This document shows positions 46,007-56,631 of a DNA stretch of 64,000 bases, piece after piece. This DNA is from Platanthera guangdongensis. Taxonomy: Eukaryota > Streptophyta > Magnoliopsida > Asparagales > Orchidaceae. The notes under the pieces are model-generated. The model saw only the letters and a list, made by a program, of their open reading frames with translations. It was not told the DNA's origin and did no database searches. Numbering within the stretch: position 1 is the first letter of the stretch; each line of letters begins with the position of its first letter. The stretch is from assembly GCA_039583875.1 (NCBI GenBank), contig CM077149.1, forward strand, positions 26,983,194-27,047,193, read 5' to 3'. The translations under genes and the position numbers were made by a program.

Positions 46007-49000
46007 GAATGTCCAAAGGCCACCAAAACTCCAATATGGTACTTGGACAGTGGATGCTCCCGGCATATGAATGGGACAAGAAACCTGCTGCGTGATTATA
46101 CTCCAGTCGAGAATGGACCCAAAGTCATCTTTGGGGGGTCAGATCGAGGAGTCACCAGAGGTTACGGTATGATTTCCAACGGTATAATCTCTATCACCGA
46201 CGTGGCCTATGTTGAAGGGTTAAACCATAACCTGATCAGTGTAAGTCAGTTATGTGATAAAGGTTATGACGTTAAGTTCTGCAAGGATAAATGCCTGATA
46301 ATCTCATGTGCCTCTTTTGAGACGGTATTAACAGGCATTAGGAGCAGAAATATCTTCTGCTTAAATTTTCTTAGTTTAGATTCATCTACCCCCGTATACC
46401 TAGTGGCAATAGGAAGTGCATCTCTTTGTGAACAATGGCACAAGAGATTGGCACATATTAACTTCAAAACAATTAGTATGCTGTTTTCTAAAAACTTAGT
46501 AAGGGATGCTCCCGTTATCAAGTGCATCAAAGATAGCCCCTGTCCTGCATACTAGATGGGCAAACAGACTCGGGCTACCTTTAAGAGCATTGCAGACAAA
46601 GACTCTTCCCAATGTCTTTATCTTCTGCATATGGACTTGTTTGGTCCAATGCAAGTTCATAGCTTGGGAGGCAAGTCCTATACGCTAGTGATAGTTGATG
46701 ATCACTCTCGGTTTACATGGGTGTTCTTCTTAAAACGAAAGTCAGATACGTTTGACATCTTCACTAGTTTTGTCAAGCAGGTTCAGAATGAATTTAACTG
46801 CTCAGTGGTCAAAATCAGAAGTGACCATGGAACAGAATTCGAATCTGGTGCTATAACAAAGTTTTGTGAAGAACAAGGTATCTTTCATGAGTTTTCCTCC
46901 CCGCGCACTCCTCAGCAAAATGGAGTTGCGGAGAGGAGAAATAGAACTCTCATTGAAGCCTGCACGACAATCTTGAAAGATGCTTCTCTCCCAGAATACT
47001 TCTGGGCAGAGGCGGTCAATACGACTTGTCATGTACAAAACCGAGCATTGATCAACAAGAATCATTGTAAGACGCCTTATGAGCTACTGAAAGGCAGGAA
47101 ACCAACCATGTCCTACTTAAGGATCTTTGGTTGCAAATTCTACATACTCAATAACGGGAAGTACCCGCGTACTAAATTTGGTGAAAAATGCTTCGAAGGC
47201 ATATTCATGGGCTATAGTTCCCACAGTCGGGCATATAGGGTCTTCAATAAGAAAACCCTAGTGGTAGAAGAATCAATTAATGTTGTATTTGATGAAGGAA
47301 GCTTGCTTAACAGCAATTCTTCCAGCGGTATTCTTGAAGATGCAGGTGCACGACTTGAACAGCTGAGTCTCGATGAGACCGCTAAAGATGAAACTCCTAA
47401 GTACGTCAAAGTTTCCACCTCAACGGCAACTGGGAATGTTGAAGATGAAAATGGAACAAATCTCTTAGAATATGGAGAAGCCCAAGAAGTAGTCGAAGCC
47501 CCAGACGCCAGACTTCTAGAGCTCCGGCACGTGAGGGATCATCCTAGAGATCAGATCATCGGAGATCCTCGCGACGCTGTCAGAAATCGAAGAGGTACTA
47601 TTAACGAGATTTTGCATCTTAGCTTCCTGTCACAGGTTGAGCCAAAGAAGTTCGACGAGGCGAACAAAGATGCGGCATAGATTTTGGCCATGTAAGATGA
47701 ACTGCATCAATTCGAACGATGCAACGTTTGGATGTTGGTTCCCAGACCACAAAAGCACAATGTGATTGGCACCAAGTGGATCTTCAGAAACAAAATGGAT
47801 GAACATGGTGTCATCATAAAGAACAAGGCCAGGCTGGTGGCTCAAGGTTACAAACAGGAGGAGGGGATTGAGTTCGATCAGACCTTTGCACCAATAGCAA
47901 GGCTCCAGGCAATCAGATTGTTCCTGGCGTATGCTTCGCACAAAGGATTCACAGTCTATCAAATGGATGTAAAATCAGCATTCTTGAACGGAGACCTGAA
48001 AGGGGAAGTATACGTCGCTCAACCCCCAGGTTTTGTCAATCCTACTTATCCCAATCATGTATATTTTCTTAATAAAGCTCTATATGGTTTAAAACAAGCT
48101 CCACGAGCTTGGTATGAGACTTTATCTAGTTTTCTTCTTGAGAACAAGTTCTCTAGAGGTAAAATAGATAAGACATTGTTTCTCAGGGAAGTCAAAGGCA
48201 AGATTTTGCTGGTGCAAATCTATGTCGATGACATTATATTCAGGTCAACGGACAACAATCTTTGCAAAACATTTTCTAAACTTATGCAAGGAAAGTTTGA
48301 AATGAGCAGTATGGGAGAGCTAAAGTATTTCTTGGGACTTCAAGTGAAACAGTCTGAGGATGGAATCTTCATCTCTCAGACGAAGTTCACAAATGAACTC
48401 CTCAAGAAATTCGGTATGGAGAATGCAACCTCTTTGAGGACTCCAATGGGATCCACTATCTCTCTAGATAAGGATGAGAAAGGTAAACCTTTCGATGAAA
48501 CCAAATACAGAAGCATCATTGGATCCCTGCTCTACCTTACTGCCAGTAGACCGGATATCATGTTCTCCACATGTGTCTGTGCCAGATATCAGGTGAACAC
48601 TAAGGAATCTCACTATGTCGCTGCAAAGCGAATTCTAAGATACCTTAAAGGTACTCCCAATCTTGGCTTGTGGTAGCCGAGATACAATGATGTCGAGCTA
48701 ATAGGTTTTTCAGATACTGATTTTGCAGGGAGTAGGGATGACAGGAAAAGCACTTCCGGGACGTGTCAATTCCTCAAAAGAAGGCATATCTCATGGAACA
48801 GCAAGAAGCAGAATTGTGTAGCAACCTCCACAGCAGAGTCTGAGTACATCTCGGCAGGCAGCTGTTGCGCACAACTCTTATGGATCAGAAACCAGTTAGC
48901 CGACTACGACCTTCAGTTCAAGGAAGTACCGATGTACTGCGACTCCTCCAGTGCAATTGCAATTGCCAACAATCCAGTATCGCACAGCAGAACGAAGCAT

Positions 49001-49168
49001 ATTGAATTGCGCTACCACTTCATTCGGGAGCACGTGGAGAACAAGTACATCTCTCTCTGTTATGTCCCCACGGACAAGCAGATTGCAGATATTTTCACAA
49101 AGCCCTTAGACGAAGCCAAGTTCAGTCTTTTCAAAACTGAATTGGGGATGCTAAACTATGAGGAATGA
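46007..49168 (+). pseudogene. Ty1/copia pol (PR-IN-RT-RH) of element D
   Basis: One forward frame carries protease DSGCSRHMNG (about 46040-46070), the pre-integrase region (about 46430-46550), integrase blocks MDLFGP (about 46635), RSDHGTEF (about 46825) and NGVAERRNR (about 46920), [12 protein letters not shown] (about 47965) and YVDD (about 48225), and RNase H with STAESEYIS (about 48830). It ends LGMLNYEE at 49168. Four nonsense codons are seen: 46553, 47678, 47693 and 48674. No frameshift was noticed, so decay is by point mutation. Confidence 0.92.
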
Positions 49169-49482
49169 AGACTATAGAAGCTCCAGGCTCGTGTATCTAG
49201 GGGGAGCCTCTGCCAGGGTACAGTAGGAACTCAAGTGTGAGCACAGGTGCAAGCACTGAGGGGGAGCAAGGGGTCAAATGCAACATACCCCGATTTGCAG
49301 AAGCCGAAAAGGTGGAGATTACCCTCTCGGCTAATGCTAAGGTGGCTCCAAGTTTGCTCTCACGAAATTGGTATTGGTAATGACTATCTCTCTCAACTCA
49401 ATTTTAAGTTTCTGCTTTTCATTCCTATACGCTCTATTCACCTTAGCTTGTAAGGTTTAGGCTTCTTCAAATAGGGGGAGAT
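49169..49482 (+). other. 3' untranslated region and polypurine tract of D
   Basis: About 300 bp without a 3' ORF or palindrome array; ends AAATAGGGGGAGAT (49469-49482) next to the LTR. Confidence 0.8.
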
Positions 49483-51039
49483 TGTTGGGTATTGTATCTA
49501 CAACGTACCTGATTTGAAGAAGCCCCTGAACAAGCTAAAGTAAATAGACAATGTATTTGATGAAATCTTTTAAGTTGTGCTTGCAGTTATTCCACGCTAA
49601 GTACACACCAATGTCAGGGTGCAGTAGGTCAATATACACGGGTCTGCGCAACGTAATCCCTCATTGAGCAGATCAGTGTGTTGGCCTACGTGTCCTCTCT
49701 CTATTGGAGTGTACTTATTTTCAAGTACAGGGCTGTGATAATGCAAGAGCAGACAAGGAGCAAGGATGGGTCAAAGAGCAGCTCATGGGTGGAAAGACGA
49801 AAATTCGTCTAAGTAATAATCGACGAGAATCACTAAGTGATCCTCGCCGATTCGGCGAGAATCACTAGTGATTCTCGCCGAATCGTCGAGAATCACTGGC
49901 TGATTCTCGACGTCTCTATCCGGCTAAATCAGAGCGTGCAATTCTCGCCGAATCGACGAGAATCACCTTTGATTCTTGCCGAATCGACGAGAATCACCTT
50001 TGATTCTCGCCAAATCGACGAGAATCACCTTCGATTCTCGCCGATTTTGCCTTAGGCGAATTTCTGAGCACGCTGGACCAGATCAAATGTAAAGGCTCTG
50101 TTTTGAACCGGTTTTAGGGTTTCTTTTGGTGGGACCCACAACGGTCATAAAGAGGTATACTACTATATAAATACTCGCGTATTTTTGAATAGTGAGAAGT
50201 GAGAGAAAACGAATACTCCGAGCCGGCCGACGTGACCTAGATCGTGAAACCTGCTCCGCCGCCGTCGCCGCTCGTGCAAGTGGATCGCCGACTTTGATCG
50301 TGGTTTCTTCCAGATCTCCCGGCGAAAGAAGCTCAGCCAAGCACAGCGTCTCATGCGTCTAACCAGAGATCCTTTGTCTCTTGATTCGTTGATCGGGAAA
50401 ACCTTCCCTTTCCAAATCGATCGAGACGATCGATCCTAGTGTGACCATTGGAAGACCTTGCTAGCTTTGCAACGAAGATTAAATCTTAAAAGAACAGCAG
50501 CAGCACTCCGTTGTCGCCGCAAATCCCGAGAACCAAGCCGCCGCCCTTCTTGCCCCCGCCGGTTTCGGGGAGACTCTCTCCAAGTGAGATCTAGGGTTGT
50601 GGACTCTTCGTTGACTTCAAGAACACGTCATCGAACGAAGAGGGACACCATAGTCTCCAAAAGTTGTTTGTATTTCTTGTACATTCTATTTTCAGTTTTG
50701 TTGTAAAGGAACGTTGGTTCCTAGTTATAAGGGTTGGGTGCAACCCGTGTTGTGGGAGTGGTGACTGCTACGTGTGGAAGGGTTCCTTCCGTTAGTGCAA
50801 GGATTGGATTTCAATCCTATTGGTGAAGAGACCGAGTCGTCCCTGGTTGGGAGATAGGTCGAAGGGGGAAAGTGGATGTACCCAAATCGGGGAACCACTA
50901 TAAATTGCTTGTGTCCTTTTCTGTGCTGTGTGGTTTTGTTTTCTTGTGCAGGTACGATTTTAATTCCGCAAAAACGCTGCAAGACACCTATTCCCCCCCC
51001 CCCCATAGGTGAAGGTAGTTGACACTAGGTGGACTTTCA
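49483..51039 (+). repeat. 3' LTR of element D
   Basis: 1557 bp. Array 49820-50045 includes a perfect 28-bp palindrome (49853-49880, half-site CGGCGAGAATCACT). TATA box 50164-50173, conserved block 50870-50904, hairpin 50985-51011 with a C-tract longer than in the 5' LTR. Confidence 0.93.
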
Positions 51040-51044
51040 ATTGT

Positions 51045-52894
51045 GCTCACTACAAACGTTTTACAACTCTTGTTGTAAGCCTAGGTGAACAAGTCAGTAA
51101 GTAAAATAAAATAAGCACAACAACCTATTAATCACAGAACAACACAGCCAAAACAAAAAGAAGGGCAACCAGACGACACAAGAATTTTTATAGTGGTTCC
51201 CCAACCTGGGTACATCCACTCTTCTACCAGCCTGGTAGGAATCCACTCAGGTTTTGGATCAGGTGCCTGACACCAATGAGCTTTTGTTCAGGTGCTCAAA
51301 AAATAAAACCTCAAGTCTTTTGGAAGGAGACTTGTAACCAGGAATAATTTTGTAGGGAATTAAAACCCTGTACAGGAGTTGGAAATGAGCTGATGGTGTC
51401 TTCTCTTTCTCAATAACAACTAAGAAGACTATGGATTGATTTCAGCAGATTTGCTCCCCCTGAGATCGTGAATGTATTAGGAAAACTGGAGCACTGCTTC
51501 AGGGAGATAGGTCTTCAAAGACCTAGAATGCCTGGACCAAAAATTGCTTCAGGAACTTCTTTGACAGATTGATATTTGTTGTCCTTTGAAGTTTTCCTGT
51601 AGAGTTGAAGGAAGAAGACTCTTGATAGTATTTGAATGTCCTTCTTCTTCTTCTTCTTGATGAAGTTGTTCTCTGGCCAAGGCTTATTGCAGTAGAACTT
51701 TTGATTTTGTGTATGATTGTTCTTCTGTGCAATCTGAGTGTGTCTGTCTAATTGTCTCTATTGCTTCCAGTATCTCTTACTGATTAATCCTTTTCTTTTC
51801 TGTGTATTGACTGACTGAGGAACATTCAAAATTTGAATGTTGAGCAGTAATTGCAGTCGGCCTTGGAAGGAAGCGGCAATCAATGATTTCGCTAACTGTC
51901 CCATGGAAAAATGGCATGAAATAATCCATGATTAATTGCACGTTCTAACGGTAACATTCCGAGAAGATCTGACATTAATTGTTCAGGAATCATCGCCAAG
52001 AAATGGGATGGGAAACTGGAGAAGACCTAGTCTGGAATCGTCAAACGAAGAACACAATTCGTCGAGCTGAGTTGGAGTTCGTCGAGCTGGGCTTGAGTTC
52101 GTCGAGCTGAGCTTGAGAGAGTTCGTCGACCAGATAATGTTCATTCGTCGAACAGACAGTCTCATTCGTCGAGATGAGATCCAAATTCGTCGAGCTGAGA
52201 ACAGTTCTGGACTTAGTCAAAATATTCTATTTAACTGATATTCTGTGTCGACATAAGTTGGTGTCGACTGATTGATCTTGGTGTCGACTCAAATCTTCTG
52301 GTGTCGACATAAGCTGGTGTTGAATGATATCCTGGTGTCGACACAAATCTTCAGGTGTCAACATAAATTGTCTGGTGTTGACACATGTCCTAAGGGTCGA
52401 CACAAATCCTCTGAATTCAGAAATCGTGGAGTAGAGTACAGCATTCTTCGACCTGAGTAGTTGACTTCGTCGACCTGATAAGTTGAGAACTTGAGGTCCA
52501 AGTTCGTCGAGCTCAGAATCTATTTCGTCGACCAAAGCTTGAAGCTGGACTTAGAAAAATTCTGAAGTTGTCCTGACTTTAGCTTGATGTGGAAACTCAG
52601 TCTTCGTCGAACAAAAAACTAAGATCATCGAGCTCAACACAAAGAATTGTTTCACGATCGTCGAGCGCAGAACACCGTCGTCGAGCTGAGTTCGACGAAC
52701 GTCGAACTCACTTTACTTAGTCTTGAAATCATCTAAGTCTGGAGTCTCTGATGGTCTTGTTAATAGCTGGTCCATCTAAAATTGAACCTAAGGACTTGAC
52801 CTAGACTCTAGGACACAAACTTGACCCTGGCTATACATGATGGGTCACATCCTAAGCTAGTGAACCTAGCCCAAATAAACTAGGGATCCAACAA
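51045..52894 (-). repeat. 3' LTR of element E, main part
   Basis: Contains the conserved block (51188-51225), an array of TTCGTCGAGCTGAG-type words (about 52040-52700) and, inserted in it, a run of GTGTCGAC-type words (52243-52410) like those of A and C. It is the inverted counterpart of F's LTR (53160-54477). Confidence 0.8.
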
Positions 52895-53159
52895 TCTTCC
52901 CCTATTTGTGTGAGGTCACTAACAAAGTAAAAACAGAAACAAACAGATAAATAAAGAAAGAAAAGAAATATATCTGGCAGAGAATTACTAACACATGCAG
53001 CAGATATATATTTACACAGCTTTGTTTTAAATAGATAGCAAGGTTCTGAAAGAAAGAGCAGAAAGAAATAAAAACAAGATAGAAATTACTTCTTCTTTTC
53101 TGCTTGGACCTGTCTTCTGATGTCTGCTCTCCTGGGTTTTTGAAGCTGATGTCTGCTCT

Positions 53160-54477
53160 CCATTCGATGATCTCTGAGCTCACCTCGACGAATCGTCGAA
53201 CTCCATTCGGCGATCTCTGAGCTCAACTTCAACGAGTCGTCGAACTCCATTCGACTATCTTCGAGCTCAGATGGACATTCCTGTCTCTAGTTTGTTTTCC
53301 TATCTCTGAGCTCAGTTCGACGATAGTTGAGCTCAGATCGATGCTTTCTGCTTCAGTCTAAGTCCAGTCTCTGAGCTCAGTTCAACGATAGTTGAGCTCA
53401 GGTCGACGTTTTTCTGGAGAGATCGACGTTTTTCAAGATTCAAATTCAGACAGTTATGGAATTATTCTCAGCATTTATGTCAAGGATCTTGTAGCCGTTT
53501 CAATTAATCTGGAGCAAGTTTCAAGGGATTTTCAAAGTAATGTTTTATTGGACTTTCCTCCAGAAGACAAAATGCAGTTAAGGAAGTCATTTATGACAGG
53601 CTAACAGCTATCTTAGACAGAGAATCATTCTATTCAGATCTAAGGAATAAAAGATTTATTCATATTCTGCTGGAAAATAACAACTATTACAACAACAACA
53701 ACAGAAAGAGAAAGAATTGCAGATATTCACAGACAGAATTCATACAGGAACACACATCACTGAAGGAGATCAATATTCTGAAATTTCTAGATCCCTTTTT
53801 GATTCCAGTGTTCAAAGGCCATTATCATTCAAGACTCCAGACACCACACATTTCAAGATCTGCTGGAATCATCTTTTGCTGGAGATCAAATCTTCTGAAG
53901 GCCTATCACCCTACTGCAAAGCTTCACTTCCAGAACAACTCAAGAACTCAGGGGGATCTTTGACAACATCCACTATCTTCTCTCTGATTGTTGACAGAGA
54001 AGATCATCTCTCTCTCTCTCTCTGCTGTAAAGGGTTTATCAAACACCCTTCAAAAGTTTGTGTTGGTTTTTGAGACCTTGTCAAAACTTAGTGGTGGCAA
54101 GACACCTGATTAAAAAATCTGGTTTGGTTTTTGAGTACCTTATTAAAAGCTCATTGGTGCCCAGGACACCTGATCAACTCATCCTACAGTGGATTCCTAC
54201 CTAGGGTGGTAGAAGAGTGGATGTACCCAGATTGGTTGGGGAACCACTATAACTCCTTGTGTCATCTGGTTGCTTATTTTCTTTTGTTTTCTGGCTGTAG
54301 TTTGTGATTGTTCTGTGATTGCTTTTTAATTAGATATTTGTTGCGTTTGCTGTATTTCATTTGCTTCCCTGTTCACTTAGGAATACAACAAGAGTTGTAA
54401 AAAGTTTTTAGCAAACACCATATATACTCTATACATCCCCCTCCTCTAGAGTATATCAGATCTAACCTGCACTTTCA
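53160..54477 (+). repeat. 5'-truncated 5' LTR of element F
   Basis: TCGACGA/CTCTGAGCTCA-type array (about 53165-53430), conserved block (54214-54252), C-rich hairpin (54425-54453), end CTGCACTTTCA at 54477, followed by the PBS. The left boundary is approximate. Confidence 0.7.
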
Positions 54478-54479
54478 AT

Positions 54480-54495
54480 TGGTATCAGAGGCAGG
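54480..54495 (+). other. Primer-binding site of element F
   Basis: TGGTATCAGAGGCAGG, complementary to the initiator Met-tRNA 3' end over its first 11-12 bases, two bases after the LTR. Confidence 0.9.
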
Positions 54496-54608
54496 TTGGT
54501 TAAAATGCCACACCTTAGTGGTTGCACAGGCTAACACCTGAACCCAAAGATCCCTCTAGTTAGATCTGCTTGTTTAAGTTTGTTACTAGATTTATTTCTT
54601 CACAGAAC

Positions 54609-56615
54609 ATGGCCCAAAACAAAGATTATGCTAGCACCAGACCTCCAGTGTGCAATCTATCTAAGTTTGCACTTTGGAAGGCAAGGATTAGATTGTACAT
54701 GAACTCTATTGATGAAGACATTTTCAATTCTGTTTTGACAGTGTGTCCAAGACCTCCAAAAAATACAAGTACAAGTGCTATTCCACCTCCTTCAGGAACA
54801 GTTACAGAAATCAAGAAATGGAAAGTGGCAGATACTAAGGCAATGAATATTTTAGCCCAGACTATGTCTGATGAAATATTTCAAAAAGTAGTTGACTACA
54901 ACTCAGCAAAGGACATCTAGGACAAGTTATCTGAGGTAGTCTCAAGATCTGCTGATGAGAGAAAAGATAGAAGATCTCATCTCATAACCCAGTATGAGAA
55001 CTTCAAGAAAGGAGAAGTTGAGTCAGTAGCAGATATGTATAATAGACTCAGTCTCATAGTCAATGAGCTGAAATCATTGGACAAAGAGATCTCATTGACT
55101 GAGCTCAATGATAAAATCCTAATGTGATTCCCACGCACTTGAGACTCAAGGATTTGGCCAATCAAGGATGCCAGAAGCCTAAATGAGATCACAACTGAAG
55201 CTCTCTTGGGCAAGCTTAAGTCTTATAATCTGCTCATTAAGAACAGAGAAGAAGAGCAGAAGGCTGCCTCACCAGCTATAAGAAAAGAAAAATCAATAGC
55301 TTTCAAAGCCATTGAAGATCAGCCTGAAGACAAGGTCACAGGCAATGAAGAGCTGCTAAGCCTACTGGCCAAAAGGTTTTACAAAATGGGCAGGAAGGAT
55401 TTCAGGAAAAGATCATACAGAGAGCATGACAAGCCAAGGTATGACAAATCAAATAATAAAGAGATTATTTGTTTTGGATGCAGGAAACCAGGCCACATTA
55501 TGTCTGACTGTACAGAAAATAAAAACAAGGACAGGAAAGAAAGGAGAAAAGAAAAGGACTTCAAGAAGAGCAGCAATGGCAAACCCTCCTCCAACAGGAG
55601 AAAACATACAAGGAAGGGGTTTGTTGCTGAAACTTGGAGTGAGACAGAAGAAGAATCTGAAGCTTCATCCAGCTCTAGTGATGATGAAGATGATGCTGAT
55701 GAAAAAGAATTCTGCATGATGGCTATCAATGCCTCACAACAAAGTTCTGATGCAGAGGAGTCAGAGTCAGAATCAGAGACTCAATCTGAAGAGAAACAAG
55801 TAATAAGTTCTTTTGATTTTAATTCTGAGGACTTCAAGTGTGAGTTTAAAGCACTATGTTTGGATTTATTAAAATTTGAGAAGGAAATCATTTCTCTCAA
55901 AAATCAGTTATCTGAACACAGTACTTTAAAATCAGAAAACTTCAAACTCTCTGAGGAGTTGGAATGTTGTAGGTAGTAGATAGCCTCACTGAAAAGTGAA
56001 CTATCAGAGGCCAAAACGTTTGAAGAATCCCTCAATGGGAGAAGTATCAAGCTAATGGACATCACAAGCACAGTGAACTCAAGATTCAATAGTACACTGG
56101 GCTTGGATGCCTCATCTAGCCAACCTATAGTGTTAACCACCCCAATCAAGTTTATCTCTGATAAAGGTAAGGGAGTTGTAGAGGTAGCTAGGAAGAATTC
56201 TTACTTACTTAAGAAAATAAGAGTTCAACAGAAATCGTCGAACGGAGTTAGACGATCGTCGAATGAAGATCAACGATCTCAGGCTAAATCGTTGAACTCA
56301 GGTCGACGATCTCTGAACCATGAACTCTGCCACAGTCGATCTTCGAACGGAGCTCGACGATCTAACCCAAGATCGTCGAACTCAGCTCAGCGATCGTCGA
56401 GCAGAGATCAGAGTTTTGAAAAAAATTTCAAAGGTAAATCAAATTTCAAACCTAGGGGTCCTTCATCCCAAAGATTTAACCCTTATACTGAATGGATAAT
56501 ACCTCCAAGGAGATATCATTCTGCAGGTTATAAGAGTCAACCAGGGATGTCTTTTATTTCTGAATTCAAAGTTTATCAACCTAGGCCCAAGGTAAACTGG
56601 GTCAGAAAGAAATAA
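54609..56615 (+). pseudogene. gag of element F
   Basis: Starts at ATG 54609 (MAQNKDYAST) and stays in one frame to TAA 56613-56615. UBN2-like text (LWKARIRLYMNSID; MNILAQTMSDEIFQKVVDY), one CCHC knuckle (CFGCRKPGHIMSDC, about 55469-55510), a Lys-rich then acidic Ser/Glu-rich linker, a coiled coil (about 55850-55970), and an Arg/Ser/Asn repeat (RSSN, 56226-56405) encoded by CGTCGAACGGAG-type DNA words. Nonsense codons at 54918, 55125, 55140, 55974 and 55977. The second knuckle present in D is absent. Confidence 0.85.
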
Positions 56616-56631
56616 ATTGTTTTATGTACAG

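Larger units (their letters stand above)
42059..51039 (+). mobile_element. Complete SIRE/Maximus-type Ty1/copia element D
   Basis: 8981 bp with two similar LTRs (42059-43611, 49483-51039), a PBS, gag, pol, polypurine tract and perfect ATTGT duplications (42054-42058, 51040-51044). No 3' ORF. The LTRs differ by scattered substitutions and by an indel of a few tens of bases in the array, so the insertion is not very recent. Gag and pol both carry stops, so it is not autonomous now. Confidence 0.95.
42010..53160 (-). mobile_element. Copia element E: 3' LTR plus stub, split by D
   Basis: The LTR is in two parts, 42010-42058 and 51045-52894 (about 1.9 kb, TGAAAGTGCAGG to GGATCCAACA), separated by element D with its ATTGT duplication. 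A polypurine tract (52895-52909, CAAATAGGGGAAGAT on the minus strand) shows it is the 3' LTR of a minus element. Beyond it lie a non-coding tail and a possible end of a 3' ORF (stop at 53088-53086, preceded by a basic AEKKK). The rest of E is missing, replaced by F. Confidence 0.75.

Noticed and set aside
52227..52535. ORF with STPEDLSRHQ-type repeats
   Set aside because: Translation of the hybrid array in the LTR of E.
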